A stretch of DNA of 64,000 nt from Psoroptes ovis (GCA_002943765.1 PQWQ01000005.1:3969001-4033000); one strand, 5' to 3'; counted from the stretch's first letter, positions 12,699-25,355 are shown. Notes: generated by a model not told the origin, from the letters alone. Made by a program: numbers and translations.

Positions 12699-14311
12699 TC
12701 AATACTTGTCATCACAATCATCTGTGGTGCCGCCACCATTATCATTGATCAGGCCACTATCATCACTTTGTTCATCGTCATCTTTGTTGCTGGAGCCATT
12801 ATGATCGAATGATTCTTTCACTGTTGATTGTTGGTGATTATCTTCGGATGTGTCAGTGTTATTGTTACAATCAACATTTGAATCATTTGAATCATTGTCG
12901 CCATTGTCATAAATTCGATTGAGACAAACACCCTCATGACATGCTTGACATAATGATTTATTGTGCTGTGTACGTGGTTTACCCATTCGACGTTGTCGTT
13001 CATATTTTGGTTTTTCAAAACCATAAAATATTTGTCCAATATGATAATAAAGATTTTTCAACACCTAAGGAGTGAAGGTATTTGTTTAATGATTCACTTT
13101 TTTTTGGCTGCAAATTAATTAATTACCTTAGTTACTTCTTCCGGATACCACATTGGTTGTTCAAATGAATTGTCAATTTTACATTCATCACAACGTTGTC
13201 CAAATAATTTTATCGCAACAATTCCGAATTTAAAATTTGGTGGTAATAAATTGAACCAAAACATAATGCGGCCTTTCATCGATGTCCAACTATGTGAACA
13301 TCGCTATATTTGATTAGTTGCATAAAACAATAATCTTAGTTCCTTTAATTATTCAAAAAAAACAACAAAAATACCTCACAACAGAACCGAACTTTGGCCG
13401 AATCCACAAATTGATGAAGTTTTATGTTTGAATTTGTTGTCGGTCGGCTATCGACTGGTTGTATTGACCATAATTCAGAACGAAACGATGAAAATATTTC
13501 ACGGAATTCAGACATCCAGACACGTTCCATGCCACTGTGAAATGAATAAGAAATCAATTTTTTAGGTGAATAAAATCAATTGGAAAAATGCAATTTACAA
13601 TGATTGATTCCATGGCACAGGATTATAATGAACGCCTAAATGAGCATATAATTCGCGTAATGTTGAGAATATGATTGCTTTTGGATTATGATTGTTTTCC
13701 TTGTGATATGTTGATCCCTTTAATTGGTCATAAGAATCACCTATTGTTTGATGATGCTGTTGGGAATACAAAGGGTTTAATGGACATAGCGTTGGATCAA
13801 ATATTTGCGAAGGATTCATATGAAACGATTGCTGTTGTGTCGATATCAAAGTTGGTTGAATCATGATTGTTGTTTGTGGTTGCTGTAAGGGTGGATTAGA
13901 AGCTATAGGTTCAAATGCTGTTAAAGATTGTGAACAATGATATGGAGTAGATTTGCCTGAAGATGAACATGATGACGATGATGATGATGATGATATGCAG
14001 GATGCAGGCGACAGTGATGGATAAGCAATACAATCAGCAGATGTATTTATATGAGAATTGCATAATTTCAATTGATTTAGTACTGGTGTTGTTGATGGCA
14101 TCATTAGCAACAATGATGAATTCGGTGCCAAAGTCAACATTGGTATTGATGGCCATATTGACATTGATGGTTGTTGTTGATGATAATTCCAAAGATGATA
14201 ATGATTATGTAAGGTTATTGCTGATTGATTCGATGCTGGATGTTGGGGTTGTTGTTGTTGTATATTATAAGGCATGAACATTATCATTTTCTTTGACGAA
14301 GAACAAACCAT
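12699..14311 (-). CDS. Receptor-transporting-protein-like 3CxxC zinc-finger protein, 4 exons
   Basis: Exons 14311-13599, 13534-13375, 13303-13127 and 13064-12699 keep one frame and give 471 aa. The third exon has no stand-alone start; the frame joins it to its neighbours. The first half is Gln/Ser/Pro-rich low complexity. The zinc-binding region has the 3CxxC pattern: C290xxC293 (split across an intron), GQRCDEC with C329/C332, H384, C389xxC392 and C397. EEVTKVLKNLYYHIG falls where RTP proteins have a similar helix before the last cysteines. Known relatives (RTP1-4, ZAR1) bind zinc or RNA, or help receptors reach the surface. Unlike RTP1/2 there is no C-terminal membrane anchor; the tail is acidic (Asp/Asn/Ser). 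Family assignment is fairly firm, cellular role unknown. Confidence 0.82.
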
Positions 14312-16708
14312 AATCGAATCAAATTTGGATTAATCTTCAATTAAATAAGTATGGATATGAATGAGCAATGAACATATATATCAGAGATTTGAATTAATCT
14401 AAGAATTAATAATCATCTTGAATAACTCTATCATAACGAATCAAAACCCCATAAATCACCAGAGATTTATTATGAATGAATGATGACAATCATTCAATGT
14501 TTGATCATTCAACAAGTGTTTCATTTAAAAATAACTTAAATTTGAGGGACTTTTCTTGAATTTTTTCCATCAATTTCTATCAATTTTGGACACACTTGTC
14601 GATTATGGTTGATTAGTATTTTGATCGATTGATAATGGATCCACACACTTGGGTGAAAACTTAAATTTCATCAAAATCTCTTCATCATTTCTCATTGATC
14701 TAATTGTCTAATTTGTCTAATAGAGTGTTTATATGCAAGTCAGAGCAGTAGTGAATATACAGCTTTCACAAATATCATTTTGCCACCGTAGTCGTCATTA
14801 TTTCCATTTATTTTTTCCATTAAAAATAGATCATTTAATTGTAATTAAAAAAAACAATTAAGATTTATCAATTTTTGAATTAATTATTGTTATAAGGCGG
14901 TAACCTATGAAACAAAAAAATTCAAATATCAATTTATGAGGATGATATTTGAGATTTAAGAAAATTTATTACCACTTTTTATTAGGGGCAAAAAGTGGTA
15001 ATTATTTTAGTGTTGTTATCATTATCACTATAAAAAATGGCGTCGTCGATATGAAGATGACACTAAAGGTAAATGAATAATAGTCGGATAATAATAATTG
15101 TCGATCAAATATTGAATTTCTTGACAATCGAAAATTTATTAGGTTGTCCGTAAAGTTTTGGCCAATTTTCATGTGTAACTCTATTGTGATTAAGCCGAAT
15201 CAACTTTTCGGACAGCAATCTAATACAATATTTGAATGAATGAATGAATCGTTTTTTTGCAGATAAATGATGACAATGTGTAATATATGTATGTGTGTAA
15301 ATCAATAAATAAATAAATAAATTTTAAATGCATTTTTTAAGTACAAACATATTGACTTCAATGGAAAATTAATAATAATAACTGTCATCATAAAATTTAT
15401 TAATTTTTATTATGTGGCATGGCCTTTTTGCTAGTTGAATGCAGACATTTACTTCTGCTAGATTATTCGATAAAATCATTTCATTTTCATTTTCATGGGA
15501 TGACGATGATCAACACATTTATTGGTGATTTTGTGAAAATTTTACAATCTTTGTACACATACATATAGATGCCGACCCTTTCAATGCTGAATGAGGCTAT
15601 GGGCTGAAGTAATCAAGATAAACTTAGCAGAATGAATTCAACACAATTCACAATTCGCAAATATTGATCCATCATTACGAGGGTTTTAATACTTTTTGAA
15701 ATATGAAGATTCAGTAGCTTCGAATAGTATGATTGATCATTTTTGATTTGATTTTGAATTTGATTTGTCAAGCAACATTCAAAGCATTGATGATGCCATT
15801 CAACTTGTTCAATTCAATTCAATCAATGATTTTGAGATTTGAGATTATAAGTTAATGGGAAAAATTAGAGCAAATCAAGACCTTTTGAAATTGATATCAT
15901 TGGTATTTGTATGTTTTGAATGTACAAAATTAGATATTTTCATTACCGATTGTGGGTGATATCATCAATGTATATCTATCGAGCCCAGTGCATTCTATCG
16001 AGAGATGATAAGGTTTCTCAAGTTTATTTTTTTCGAGCCAAAAATTATCGAAATCCTTCGAATTGATTAATTTTTATTTTTGCCCATTTAAAATCTAAAA
16101 TTTGATATCGATTGATTTCACCATTGATATTTTTTTTATCAAATTACTACGGAGCAAATTGATTATAAATATCAAGTGGCAATTTTCAATTGCGAGAAGG
16201 CGGGAATTTTTCCACTAAATTTTTGAAAAAAAATCACCATGAAGTGACATCTGTTGGATTTTTTTGTAAATCATTGATCAACATATATTTGTAATTCCAA
16301 AATTCAAAATTTTTGAAGATTTCTCATCAAGATTAGATCAAACAAACTCAAATATTGATAATTTGTTTATTAATAAATGATTATCTCAAAATCTTTAATT
16401 GATATTAATACATCCACAGTGAAACTGCAGACAATAAAAAATGACATGCAAACATGTACTAATCGAAGGTCAAATCTTTGAAATATATTTTGAATTTTAA
16501 TCAAGAAATTCAATTATTCAGATGTATTGATGATAATTGAATCAAAATGATTTAAATTTAAAATCCCATTTTCAATGATATGACGTGATCAGCAATGATA
16601 TTAATATATTAACTTCATAGAAATTGATTTGATATGAGCATTGATAATTCAATGAAATAACATCATATGTTTATTTTATTATTTTTCAACATTTGTTTTC
16701 ATGTTTGA
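14312..16708. other. Intergenic region with one MITE
   Basis: A 2.4-kb A+T-rich spacer between the divergently transcribed zinc-finger and carrier genes, so both promoters should lie in it. It holds the MITE at 15140-15222. No other coding, tRNA or repeat signal was recognised. Confidence 0.5.
15140..15222. mobile_element. Mariner-type MITE, copy 3 (core subfamily B)
   Basis: TTAGGTTGTCCGTAAAGTTT at the left and a reverse-complement end CTTTTCGGACAGCAATCTAA on the right, TA-bounded. The core AACTCTATTGTGATTAAGCC is nearly identical to the copy at 12051. A few extra bases near the right terminus make it 83 bp. Confidence 0.8.
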
Positions 16709-17731
16709 ATGGATCAAAAGCGTATCGATTCAGCTGATAATAATAAGATTCTAGTGCAATGGGATGAATTAATGCTCGGTGGTGTCGGGGCCGTTTGTGC
16801 CGGTATATTTACGAATCCATTGGATGTGATCAAAACACGTATCCAACTACAAGGTGAATTAAAATCACGTGGACATTATACTGTACATTATCGAAATGTA
16901 TTTCATGCATTCTATCAAATGGCACGTAATGAAAGTATTGTTTCATTACAAAAAGGACTAGTGCCTGCATTATGGTATCAATTGATTATGAATGGTTGCC
17001 GTTTTGGTATTTATCAAATATGTGATAATTCTAAATTGACACGTGATCAAAACAATGATGTCATATTTCATCGTTCGATATTTTTTGGAGTCTGTTCAGG
17101 CGTCATTGGCTCATTTATTGGATCGCCATTTTATTTAATCAAAACACATTTACAATCACAATCCGAATCTATCATAGCCGTTGGTCATCAACATAAACAT
17201 TCATCAATGATTAATGGTTTTAATACAATTTATAAGCAATATGGCATTCGAGGCTTATGGCGTGGATCGATAGCATCCATCACTCGTGTATCGGTCGGTG
17301 GTTCTATTCAATTGACATCATTTGCAACGATTAGAACATTTCTAGATAAACATCAGGTAAATATTCAATTCGAAGTGGAAAAAATAGATTTGAATTAATG
17401 TTTTATTCAGTTTGTAGATGTAAACAAATGGTATGGCACTTTATTGAGTTCAATGATTGGAAGTTGTTTTGTTGTAGTATCGATGACACCGTTTGATGTT
17501 GTATCAACACGTCTGTATAATCAACCAATCGATGAAAAAACTGGTAAAGGAAAGTTATACAGTGGAATACCGGATTGTATGATAAAAATATTCAAAACTG
17601 AAGGTCCATTTGGATTTTACAAAGGTTTTTGGGCATCATTTTTACGTCTTGGACCACATACAGTGTTATCGATGTTTTTTTGGCAATTATTAAGAAAAGA
17701 ATATTTATTACATATCAAACAAAATAATTGA
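16709..17731 (+). CDS. SLC25A35: Mitochondrial carrier of the SLC25A34/SLC25A35 type, 2 exons
   Basis: Exons 16709-17356 and 17411-17731 (phase 0 intron, 54 nt) give 322 aa, the normal length for a mitochondrial carrier. The three family repeats carry their signatures: NPLDVIKTR at 36-44, SPFYLIKTH at 139-147 and TPFDVVSTR at 242-250. HYRNVFHAF, LYNQP and FRLGPHT-like stretches (FLRLGPHTVLS) are characteristic of the A34/A35 subgroup. Such proteins sit in the mitochondrial inner membrane with six helices; the substrate of this subgroup is not established, though oxaloacetate/sulfate-type exchange has been suggested from similarity to yeast OAC1. It ends only 52 bp from the convergent chromo-shadow gene. 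Assignment to A35 rather than A34 is by resemblance only. Confidence 0.92.
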
Positions 17732-17783
17732 CGCAGTAATTTCTGCTCAATCAATTAAAATTAAATTATTTTTTGATTTTAAA

Positions 17784-18794
17784 TCATATTTCCAATGATA
17801 ATTGATCATAATCGGCTGTATCAAGCACATCATCATCACTATCACTATCAATCAAAGTTTTATCTTTGGCTGATCTGGATTTTTCATCTGATTTTTGTAT
17901 CAATTCGTCCATAATATCCGGAGATATTGATGACAGATATTGTGAATTTCTTTGAGCATCGTCGTTGAATTCATCACATTTTGACATTGAAAGTGTTTCA
18001 TTGATTTCATTCAAACCTGGCGTACGTAATGATTGTTGATTATTGTTTTCTGATTCACATTGAAGATTATTATCATCATCATCATTCTCATCAATCATAT
18101 TTTCATCCAATTCGCTGGCTAATAAATCATCTTCAATAATACTATTAATGAAATTCAATTCTTCCTTATTTAATTTATTGCTGTTTTCAACATTTTGTTG
18201 ATCATAATTCATGGCTTTCGATGTTCCAGGTATAATCAATTGTGATACTTTCGATGATTTGAAATCATCTAATTCAGTGAAATCAATCGGTTGTTTGCTG
18301 GTACTTGGTTTCATCATTGCTGACTGAACTTTTAATTCATTCAAATCGATACATTTTGAAAGTTCATCGAACATATAATAATCATCATCATCATCGCCGG
18401 AATTATCGATATTTTTTTCATTATTCCGATGAACACCTTTAAGTGAATCATTTTCTTTGTTTGAGAATTTTAAATTTGATTCCAAAAAATCAATGACCAT
18501 TTGTGGATGATGACGATGTAATATTGTGTTCGGTACTAATTCAATATCACCATTTTTATATTTGATTAGATAGAAAATTGATGAATTCAATTCATCCAAA
18601 GTTGTTACGGTCAGTATACGATCTAATTGGTGCGTATGTGGTTTGTTTAAAAATGTTTCAATTTCATTCAAATTCAATGATAATTTCGACTTGTTATTCA
18701 TCAATTTTTCTGATGCATCGAGTTTTTGACGTTTCAGCTGTTGTTCTTCAAGATTCTTAGCTTCTTGAATGCTTTTCAATGGCTTCTTGGACAT
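17784..18794 (-). CDS. Chromo-shadow-domain protein without a chromodomain
   Basis: An intronless 336-aa frame from a clear ATG. Residues 1-50 are lysine/glutamine-rich. Residues 57-110 match an HP1 chromo shadow domain: LDRILTVTT, then FYLIKYKNGDIELVP, then HPQMVIDFLESNLKF, corresponding to the HP1 pattern ERIIGAT / FLMKWKNSDEADLVP / CPQVVISFYEERL. No chromodomain precedes it. The remaining two thirds is acidic and low complexity with Asp/Asn/Ser runs (DDDDYYMFDE, ENDDDDNN) and ends with DSDSDDDVLDTADYD. Known role of the fold: dimerisation and binding of PxVxL-type partners in heterochromatin. Nuclear location is expected by inference. The start lies 416 bp from the anillin start, so the two genes may share a promoter region. 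Confidence 0.75.
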   Translation of the reverse strand: MSKKPLKSIQEAKNLEEQQLKRQKLDASEKLMNNKSKLSLNLNEIETFLNKPHTHQLDRILTVTTLDELNSSIFYLIKYKNGDIELVPNTILHRHHPQMVIDFLESNLKFSNKENDSLKGVHRNNEKNIDNSGDDDDDYYMFDELSKCIDLNELKVQSAMMKPSTSKQPIDFTELDDFKSSKVSQLIIPGTSKAMNYDQQNVENSNKLNKEELNFINSIIEDDLLASELDENMIDENDDDDNNLQCESENNNQQSLRTPGLNEINETLSMSKCDEFNDDAQRNSQYLSSISPDIMDELIQKSDEKSRSAKDKTLIDSDSDDDVLDTADYDQLSLEI

Positions 18795-19210
18795 TTTGAT
18801 TGGAAAAAAAAGACGGAATTGAATTGCATTTAATCAAATCATGTTTACAAAATTCAAAATTTTATTTTATTTTATTCGAATACGTCCTTTATGAATTTGT
18901 CATAATTTTTTTTCCAATTTTATTTCAAATGTTAAAGTCACAATGTAAACATAAACGATCGATTACATTAGAACGATTGAATTGTTCTAGCATCCAGTGA
19001 TAGAGTGTAAAAAATCATTGTGACCAATCAGTACAGATTTTTGTCCGTTAATATTTCGATTTTTGGCGGCGTTCGAATTTTTTTTTCTTTTATGAATCAT
19101 TTCTTTTTTGTCAACGGTCATCTTCGAAAATTTGATTTAATTTTAAAAAATCTAAGCTAAATCAATAAAATTTTTTTAATCAATCAATTGAAATTGACAA
19201 AAATATAACG
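18795..19210. promoter_or_regulatory. Shared upstream region of the chromo-shadow and anillin genes
   Basis: Only 416 bp lie between two divergent start codons, so both core promoters must be here or in 5' exons within it. No TATA-like box stands out. Inference from geometry. Confidence 0.4.
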
Positions 19211-22200
19211 ATGGATAATTCGTTAAATTTTACTCTCAATGATTCATTTGAATCGGTAAGTTTTTTGTTGTAAAATTTGATCTTAGAATTGATGATATTT
19301 TCATTTAGAATTTGCTAGAAAAATTGAACAAAAACAAGCAAATTTTTGCTCAATTATCTGAAAAATTAAATGATGATAACGATGATGATAATAATGATCA
19401 AGATCAAAATTCGAATGATGATCCACATTCATCAACAATGATGGTCAATGATGATAATAAAAATGAATTAATCAATATTCGACGATCCATAAGTCGATTA
19501 TTGAATGTACATGTACCATTGGATTTAGATTTGAATGATGATGATAATGATCATAATGATGATATAGAACATAATGATGACAGACAAAATCGTTTGCGTC
19601 TACGACTTAATAAAATATCATCAATTTACAGTGAAGATAAGTTGGATTTGAATAAAATCGAAAATCCCAATAATGAATGCATTATGCGTGAAAAACAAAA
19701 TTTAATCAATGACGAATCTAAACCACGATTCGAACTGCGTGATCGATTGAAAATGATTGCCGATTCATATTATCCGATATGCAAAGATTCGAATGTGAAA
19801 ATTGCATCTCCAAAATCACAACCACTGATTGTTGAACAATCAAAACCAATCGAAAAAATTGATTTGAATAAATCCAAAAGTGTTGCATATCAACCAGCAG
19901 AATTGAAACAGATTCAGACAACAGTCAAACCAGAACGATTCGACAATAAATCGATTGTGAATGTTCGAACGAATAGTGTAGCCAATTTAAAACAAATATT
20001 CGAGAAAAAAATCCATGAAAATTCTGATGGTTCATTGAAAGAATCGGCTCCAGAATTATTACCGGTACGTGAAAAGAAACGTTTGTTCGAGAAAGCAATA
20101 CAACAAGAAAATGAAGCCAAATGTAAACAATATCGTAAAGTAGTTGTTGAAAAACCGTTAAATAATTTGAGATTACAACGACGACAACCATTCATAAATG
20201 AAGATCCTTGCCAAAGTCCTAGACGTTTGAAAGAAATTGAAACTGAAAGCACAAAACAAGAAGAAATTGAATCGAAATCAAATGAAATGATTGAAGCTGT
20301 TTGCCAAACATTCAAATGCATTGATGATATCGAATTAGATGATGATAGTGATGTGAGTGATCCAAACGATGGGGACAATGTCAATTCGTCAATTCAAGAA
20401 AATTGGACTGATATTGATGATAAAATTAATGAGAGTCCAGATTTGGATGATGATGCCGTTTCGCAACATGAGAACCCTGTTCCTGTAATCGATGATAATT
20501 GTGAAGTTGATGATGATGAACAAGAAACCGAAAAAGTGATCGAAGAAGAAGATACAAATATGATGGAAATAACATTCATTGCATTGGACAATGATGATAA
20601 CATTGATGAATTGAGTGATTCAATCATAAATCGTTCATCGACCAAAGTGAATCTTTCGAATAATTCATCAGAAACGTTCACTGCATCCACTTTTTCGTTG
20701 CCACCAGAAAAACCAAAACGGTTATATTTATATGAAAATGATGTCATTCTTTCCGATGATAATCAACTAACAAATGTTGAATGCGCTGAAAATGATCCAA
20801 TAAAGCCACCGTTGCGTACAATAAGTTATTATCGTGAAGAACAACGACGATTACGTGAAGAACAGTATCACAAAAATCAAAGTGAAGCAGATGAAAAATC
20901 TTCAGCCGAAACATTTCAATCAAAAATCGATGACGAACGTGAACAATTTCGATTAGAATGTCAAACAAAAATGATTGAATTAAAGAATGAAATCAATGGT
21001 CATCATCGTGTTTTAAATCAAGCGCTTACGGCTCTTAATTTATCATTATCGATGAATGAATTGCGTAATTCTGATAGTCGTGTTGAAGCTGAACGTTTAT
21101 TATTAATTTCAAATGAAAAAATCGAATCATGTCGTTTAGAAATACGCCGCTTACAATCAATGATTTCGAATGTTGATCATTACATCCAACGTAATGCAAC
21201 TGGCTTGAATACAAATGGCATCCTACAAATTGATCATATTAAATTACCGTTGTTGGATGATTTCGTTGCGGAGCGTGCCCGTGGTAAATTATCGTCAGTA
21301 TTTCATTTCATTTGTCTCATCTGTCATGGTCCAAAAGTTTATGCATCAAAATTGATCGATACGAACATGAATCGTTCAGAGGCATTTATCAAATTTGACT
21401 TGGGATTGATCATCAATGAATTATCAGAAGATTTTCTAGTGACAATAAAAATATATTCATTGGAATTATCAGATCATGATAATAATCATCAAAGCAAATA
21501 TCGTTTCACTAATTCTCCATTCAAAACGATTCGAAAAAAACTGATGCATTCATCTTCAGCTGCATCATCGAGAGCGAAACCGGTAATTTTCGAAAAGAAT
21601 TCTTTGATGGCTCATGATAAATTATCATCTACGGAACAATCTATTGAACATAAAGTTGGCAATTTTCATAAGATTGGTTATGTAGAACTGACATTGCAAA
21701 ATGTCAAAACAAATAAAAATAAATTTTACAGCTTAGATGCTAATGCTAATTATTATCAACCAGTTATGGATAATTATTTGACAATGAATATTCGATTGCG
21801 ATTATCATATTGTAATAGATTTTTAGGCTATTTCGATATGAAAATTAATGATGATTCGTTTTGGAATGTTCGCTGCTTACGCCATCACAATGAACACATA
21901 CGTTATTATCGTTTTGGTGAAGAAAAAAATCTCGATCAACCATTGGGCACAATTAATCTAAAATATTGTATTAATCCAATCGTAGAATTATTGAAATGTG
22001 AACATCGTTTTCTATGTCGTCGATCAAATTCGCTCATATTGGTTACGATTGATCCGCCACCACCATCACAGGCAACATTGAAAAAAATAACAATCAAAGA
22101 TGTCAAACGGATGAATTTGAAATTGTAAGTTTAATGATAATGATTTTAATGATTACAAATTTTCAATGATTTCGATTTCATTATTTGAACAGATATTACA

Positions 22201-22346
22201 TATCATCACAATCGGCAAGTGATTGTGAAAATTTTTGTTCATCACTAAATAAAATATTACATGATATTCGTCAATGGGAACCTGATGCATTACAGCCATT
22301 TGATTCGAAAGAATTTGATCATTTACTATCGAATCTTAATCAATGA
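19211..22346 (+). CDS. anillin: Anillin (actin/septin scaffold of the contractile ring), 3 exons
   Basis: Exons 19211-19255, 19309-22124 and 22193-22346 give 1004 aa. The N-terminal half is acidic and disordered, with Asp/Asn runs and several basic repeats around 220-290 (KQIFEKKIHE, KKRLFEKAIQQENEAK) typical of anillin actin/myosin-binding segments. The anillin homology domain spans about 558-755: coiled coil (REQFRLECQTKMIELKNEI), then GKLSSVFHFICLICHGPKVY. A C-terminal PH domain follows from about 845 (RFLGYFDMKINDDSFWNVR) to RQWEPDALQPF near the end. Known role: links RhoA, actin, myosin II and septins at the cleavage furrow, with the PH domain targeting the membrane. The length is close to the fly and human proteins. 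The tiny 15-codon first exon is supported by a good GTAAG donor and frame. A poly(A) hexamer lies at 22508. Confidence 0.93.
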
Positions 22347-22800
22347 GTACAGATACAAATATTGGTTTTGCTTAACATTTACATTCATCAATAAGATTAT
22401 ATTTCATTCATTTCTCATATTTTTTGCCACCATTTATCCCAACAACAAACAAATTTCAAATTTTAAAATTTCAAATCATTTTTAATCAATGATTGTTTTA
22501 ATTTCACAATAAATAAATTCATTAAAATATTTACAAAATTTAAATCTATAAAGATCACAGGTGAAATTATCATCAAAGAACTCCGTTCCGAATGTGTCCG
22601 AACCACTGATGATTGATTGATCATAAGTGAACTGTTTATGAGATTTATGATTTATGAAATGTTTTTTGTTAAGGTAAAAATAGAATAAAACGAAAGAAAA
22701 TTTGAATTAGAAAAACGAAGAAATCAAATCAGTGTTTGAATAAATAAAAATGATTGATTGATTGATTGATTTAATGGATAATTAATTAATTAATTAGTAA
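22347..22800. other. Convergent 3' flank
   Basis: A 454-bp spacer between the anillin stop and the stop of the facing minus-strand gene. It holds the anillin poly(A) site and a short TGAT tandem repeat near 22751-22771; nothing else was seen. Confidence 0.5.
22508..22513 (+). terminator. Polyadenylation hexamer of anillin
   Basis: AATAAA 162 nt after the anillin stop codon, immediately followed by a second overlapping AATAAAT repeat. Confidence 0.45.
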
Positions 22801-25355
22801 TCAATAGTAATTACCATCATACTGCTGATGAAGAAAATTTGATTTCATACGATTTTGATGTTTCAGTTCACTTTGCCGTGTACGACGCATAGATGCACGA
22901 GTTCGAATGTCAAAATGTTGTTGTTGATGATGATTGGCCGGCGAATCCATTTCTGATTGCTGTTTTTTCGATTTGATTCGTTGCTTTTTTTTCGAATCTT
23001 CGTGATCACCATCATTACATTGATTAGCTTTTTTCGAACGTCCAACTGATTTCGGTGTGGTCGTTTTAGCTTCGCTTTGCGAATCATTATTCTGTTCCAT
23101 GTCAAGAGTTTGCCAAGATTCTGGCTGTATCGGTTTGGTGGTAATCAATTGTTTTCTATTTCGATTATTTTCAATTATTCGATCTTGAATTGAACTTGAA
23201 TCTGAACTTGATGATATGGACGAAGACGATGATGATGATGGCAATGATGGTTTATTCAATTGTTTACGTATACTTTGTTGATGTTTACGATACATGGCCT
23301 TTGATAATGATGATGAGGATGATGATGGTTGTGGATTTTTGAACAAATCACTTGTATTATCATTAAATGGTGATTTTCGTTGATTATTATTATGATCTAA
23401 ATAATTCCTTTGTTTGTTCAGTTGATTGATGATACATTTAGATTTGATTTGATGATAATTGCTATCAATATTGTTCATACGATATTTTAAATCATTGAAA
23501 TAATAATATTTCAAAGCACGTTCATGTAGATCATCATTATTTGTCGAATGGTCATCATTTTTACGTAAACGTTTCAATGTTTTGCTCGCTTGTTTTGATT
23601 TCGGTACGATTTTTTTCGAATCATCTTTCGACATTTCGACTGTTTGATCATCACTGTTATGATTGATTGAATTTGTTGAACATGACGAATCTGATATCGA
23701 TGAATCATTATCATTGTCATCATTCGAATCACATGGTTCAGATGATAGCGAATCTTCCGATAGAAAATCAACAATCACTTTTGGTTTTGCATTACGATCT
23801 AACCTTTGATGATCGCGAACTGATTTTAGCTTAATTTTCGAATCATTACTTTGGTCATCATTACTCGAATCATCACTGCTCCAATCACTGCTGTCAGTGA
23901 TTTCATTTTCATATGAATATTTCCAATTTTTTCTTCGATATCTTCGACGACCATTTGGTCTGTTGCCACCGTAATCATCATCGCTATATTCATTGTCTAA
24001 ATCACTGGTAGAAAATGCATCACTGAGAATGTCATTGCCATCATTAAGATGTAAATATTTGCCAGTCTTGAATGTGTTTGGATAAATTTCACGAAAACGA
24101 TATGTACGTGGAAATTGTATCAATTGATTTGATTGAAATAAATCTTGTAAATCACAATGACAAAACCATGTGATAAAATCTTCAGCATTAATCAGTTTAT
24201 TCGGAAAAAATTCAAAATTATCGATTTCATTCGACATTGATTGATTGTCATTTTCATCTGTCATTGATTTGTGATTGATTGGGGCCACCGGTGTGGATGG
24301 TGATAATTTGTGATTAGCAAATTTATAAATGATCGAATTTACAGCAAATTTTCTTTGTGCTGCTATCGTTCGACGTATGTGAACATCATCTAAATATTTT
24401 ATTTTATCTTCATTATCACTTGGTTGTTGTTGCTGCTGCTGCTGTTCATCATCATCATTCATATTATTTACGTCTTGTTCAATCGTATGATGTACATCAT
24501 CATAATCATTATCATCACTGGTGTCATCAGTGTCATTCGATTTAATTCGTTTGAACAGGTCAACAAGGGATTTTTGTTTACATTTCTGATTATGGACTGC
24601 ATCTGAAGAATTGAATTCAAAAATCAAAAATTAATGATTAATCAATTGAATGCTCAAATGTACAAATTTGCTTGGCCATACTTTGTTTGGTTTCATTCGA
24701 TTTCAATGTTTTGGCCGTTGTTGATGCTTTCAATGAGCGTCGTCGTTGACCTTTTCTCTTTGATTCCTGCCCATCATTCATTGATTGATTCAAAGACTTT
24801 TTCATTTGTTTTGATTTGTTTTCCTTCTTCGGTGATTTGGTAGAATTTGGTTTTGTATGTTTATTAGTCATGACCATTTCGACATCACTACTATTTGAAT
24901 ATGTTCCCGTTGTTGATGTTGTACTGTCTTCACTGTCAATGTCACTATTTTCACTTTGTTTTTCGTTGTTAGAATAATCACTTTTCATATATCGATCTTC
25001 TGTGTCTTCGGTGAATTGATAATCGATGATTGATGTTTTATTCTTTGGATTTCTTTTGGTTTGTTTACCACTGATTCTTGCCGCTTCTTCAGCTAAACTT
25101 GCTTCCAACGCTTTTTGTAATGCACGTTCTTCATTCCAATGATCTAAATTATCGTTCAAAAATACCTATTTGGTTGAATGTTTCGTAAAGAAATCATTGA
25201 AAATCAATTGAATTGAATCAAAAGTGAATAAGAGATAAATTAAATAAATAAATCAAAACTCTAACTTTAGCTCTTTGAGCTGCTAAACGTTTTGGCCGTT
25301 GTTTTTTTCGTTGTCGATTATGATAACTATTATGCTCATCTGATGATGATTCCAT
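22801..25355 (-). CDS. Unrecognised low-complexity nuclear-type protein, 3 exons
   Basis: Exons 25355-25266, 25165-24664 and 24602-22801 keep frame (phases 0 and 1) and give 797 aa. I do not recognise the family. Residues 1-30 are basic (NRQRKKQRPKRLAAQRAK), like a nuclear localisation signal. Residues 35-55 form an Ala/Glu/Leu helix (EERALQKALEASLAEEAARI) resembling a ubiquitin-interacting motif. After poly-Asp/Gln low complexity, a better-ordered block lies at about 300-385 (IRRTIAAQRKFAVNSIIYKF, AEDFITWFCHCDLQDLF, YRFREIYPNTFKTGKYL). The rest alternates Asp/Ser-rich and Arg/Lys-rich tracts and ends with RTRASMRRTRQSELKHQNR. Composition suggests a chromatin or DNA-repair scaffold, but that is inference. 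The first donor (GTTAG) is weaker than usual; the second (GTACAT) is acceptable. Confidence 0.72.

Noticed and set aside
13675..14277. Plus-strand frames opposite the 3CxxC gene
   Set aside because: Antisense shadows of the Gln/Ser-rich first exon, which itself splices in frame into recognised zinc-finger exons.
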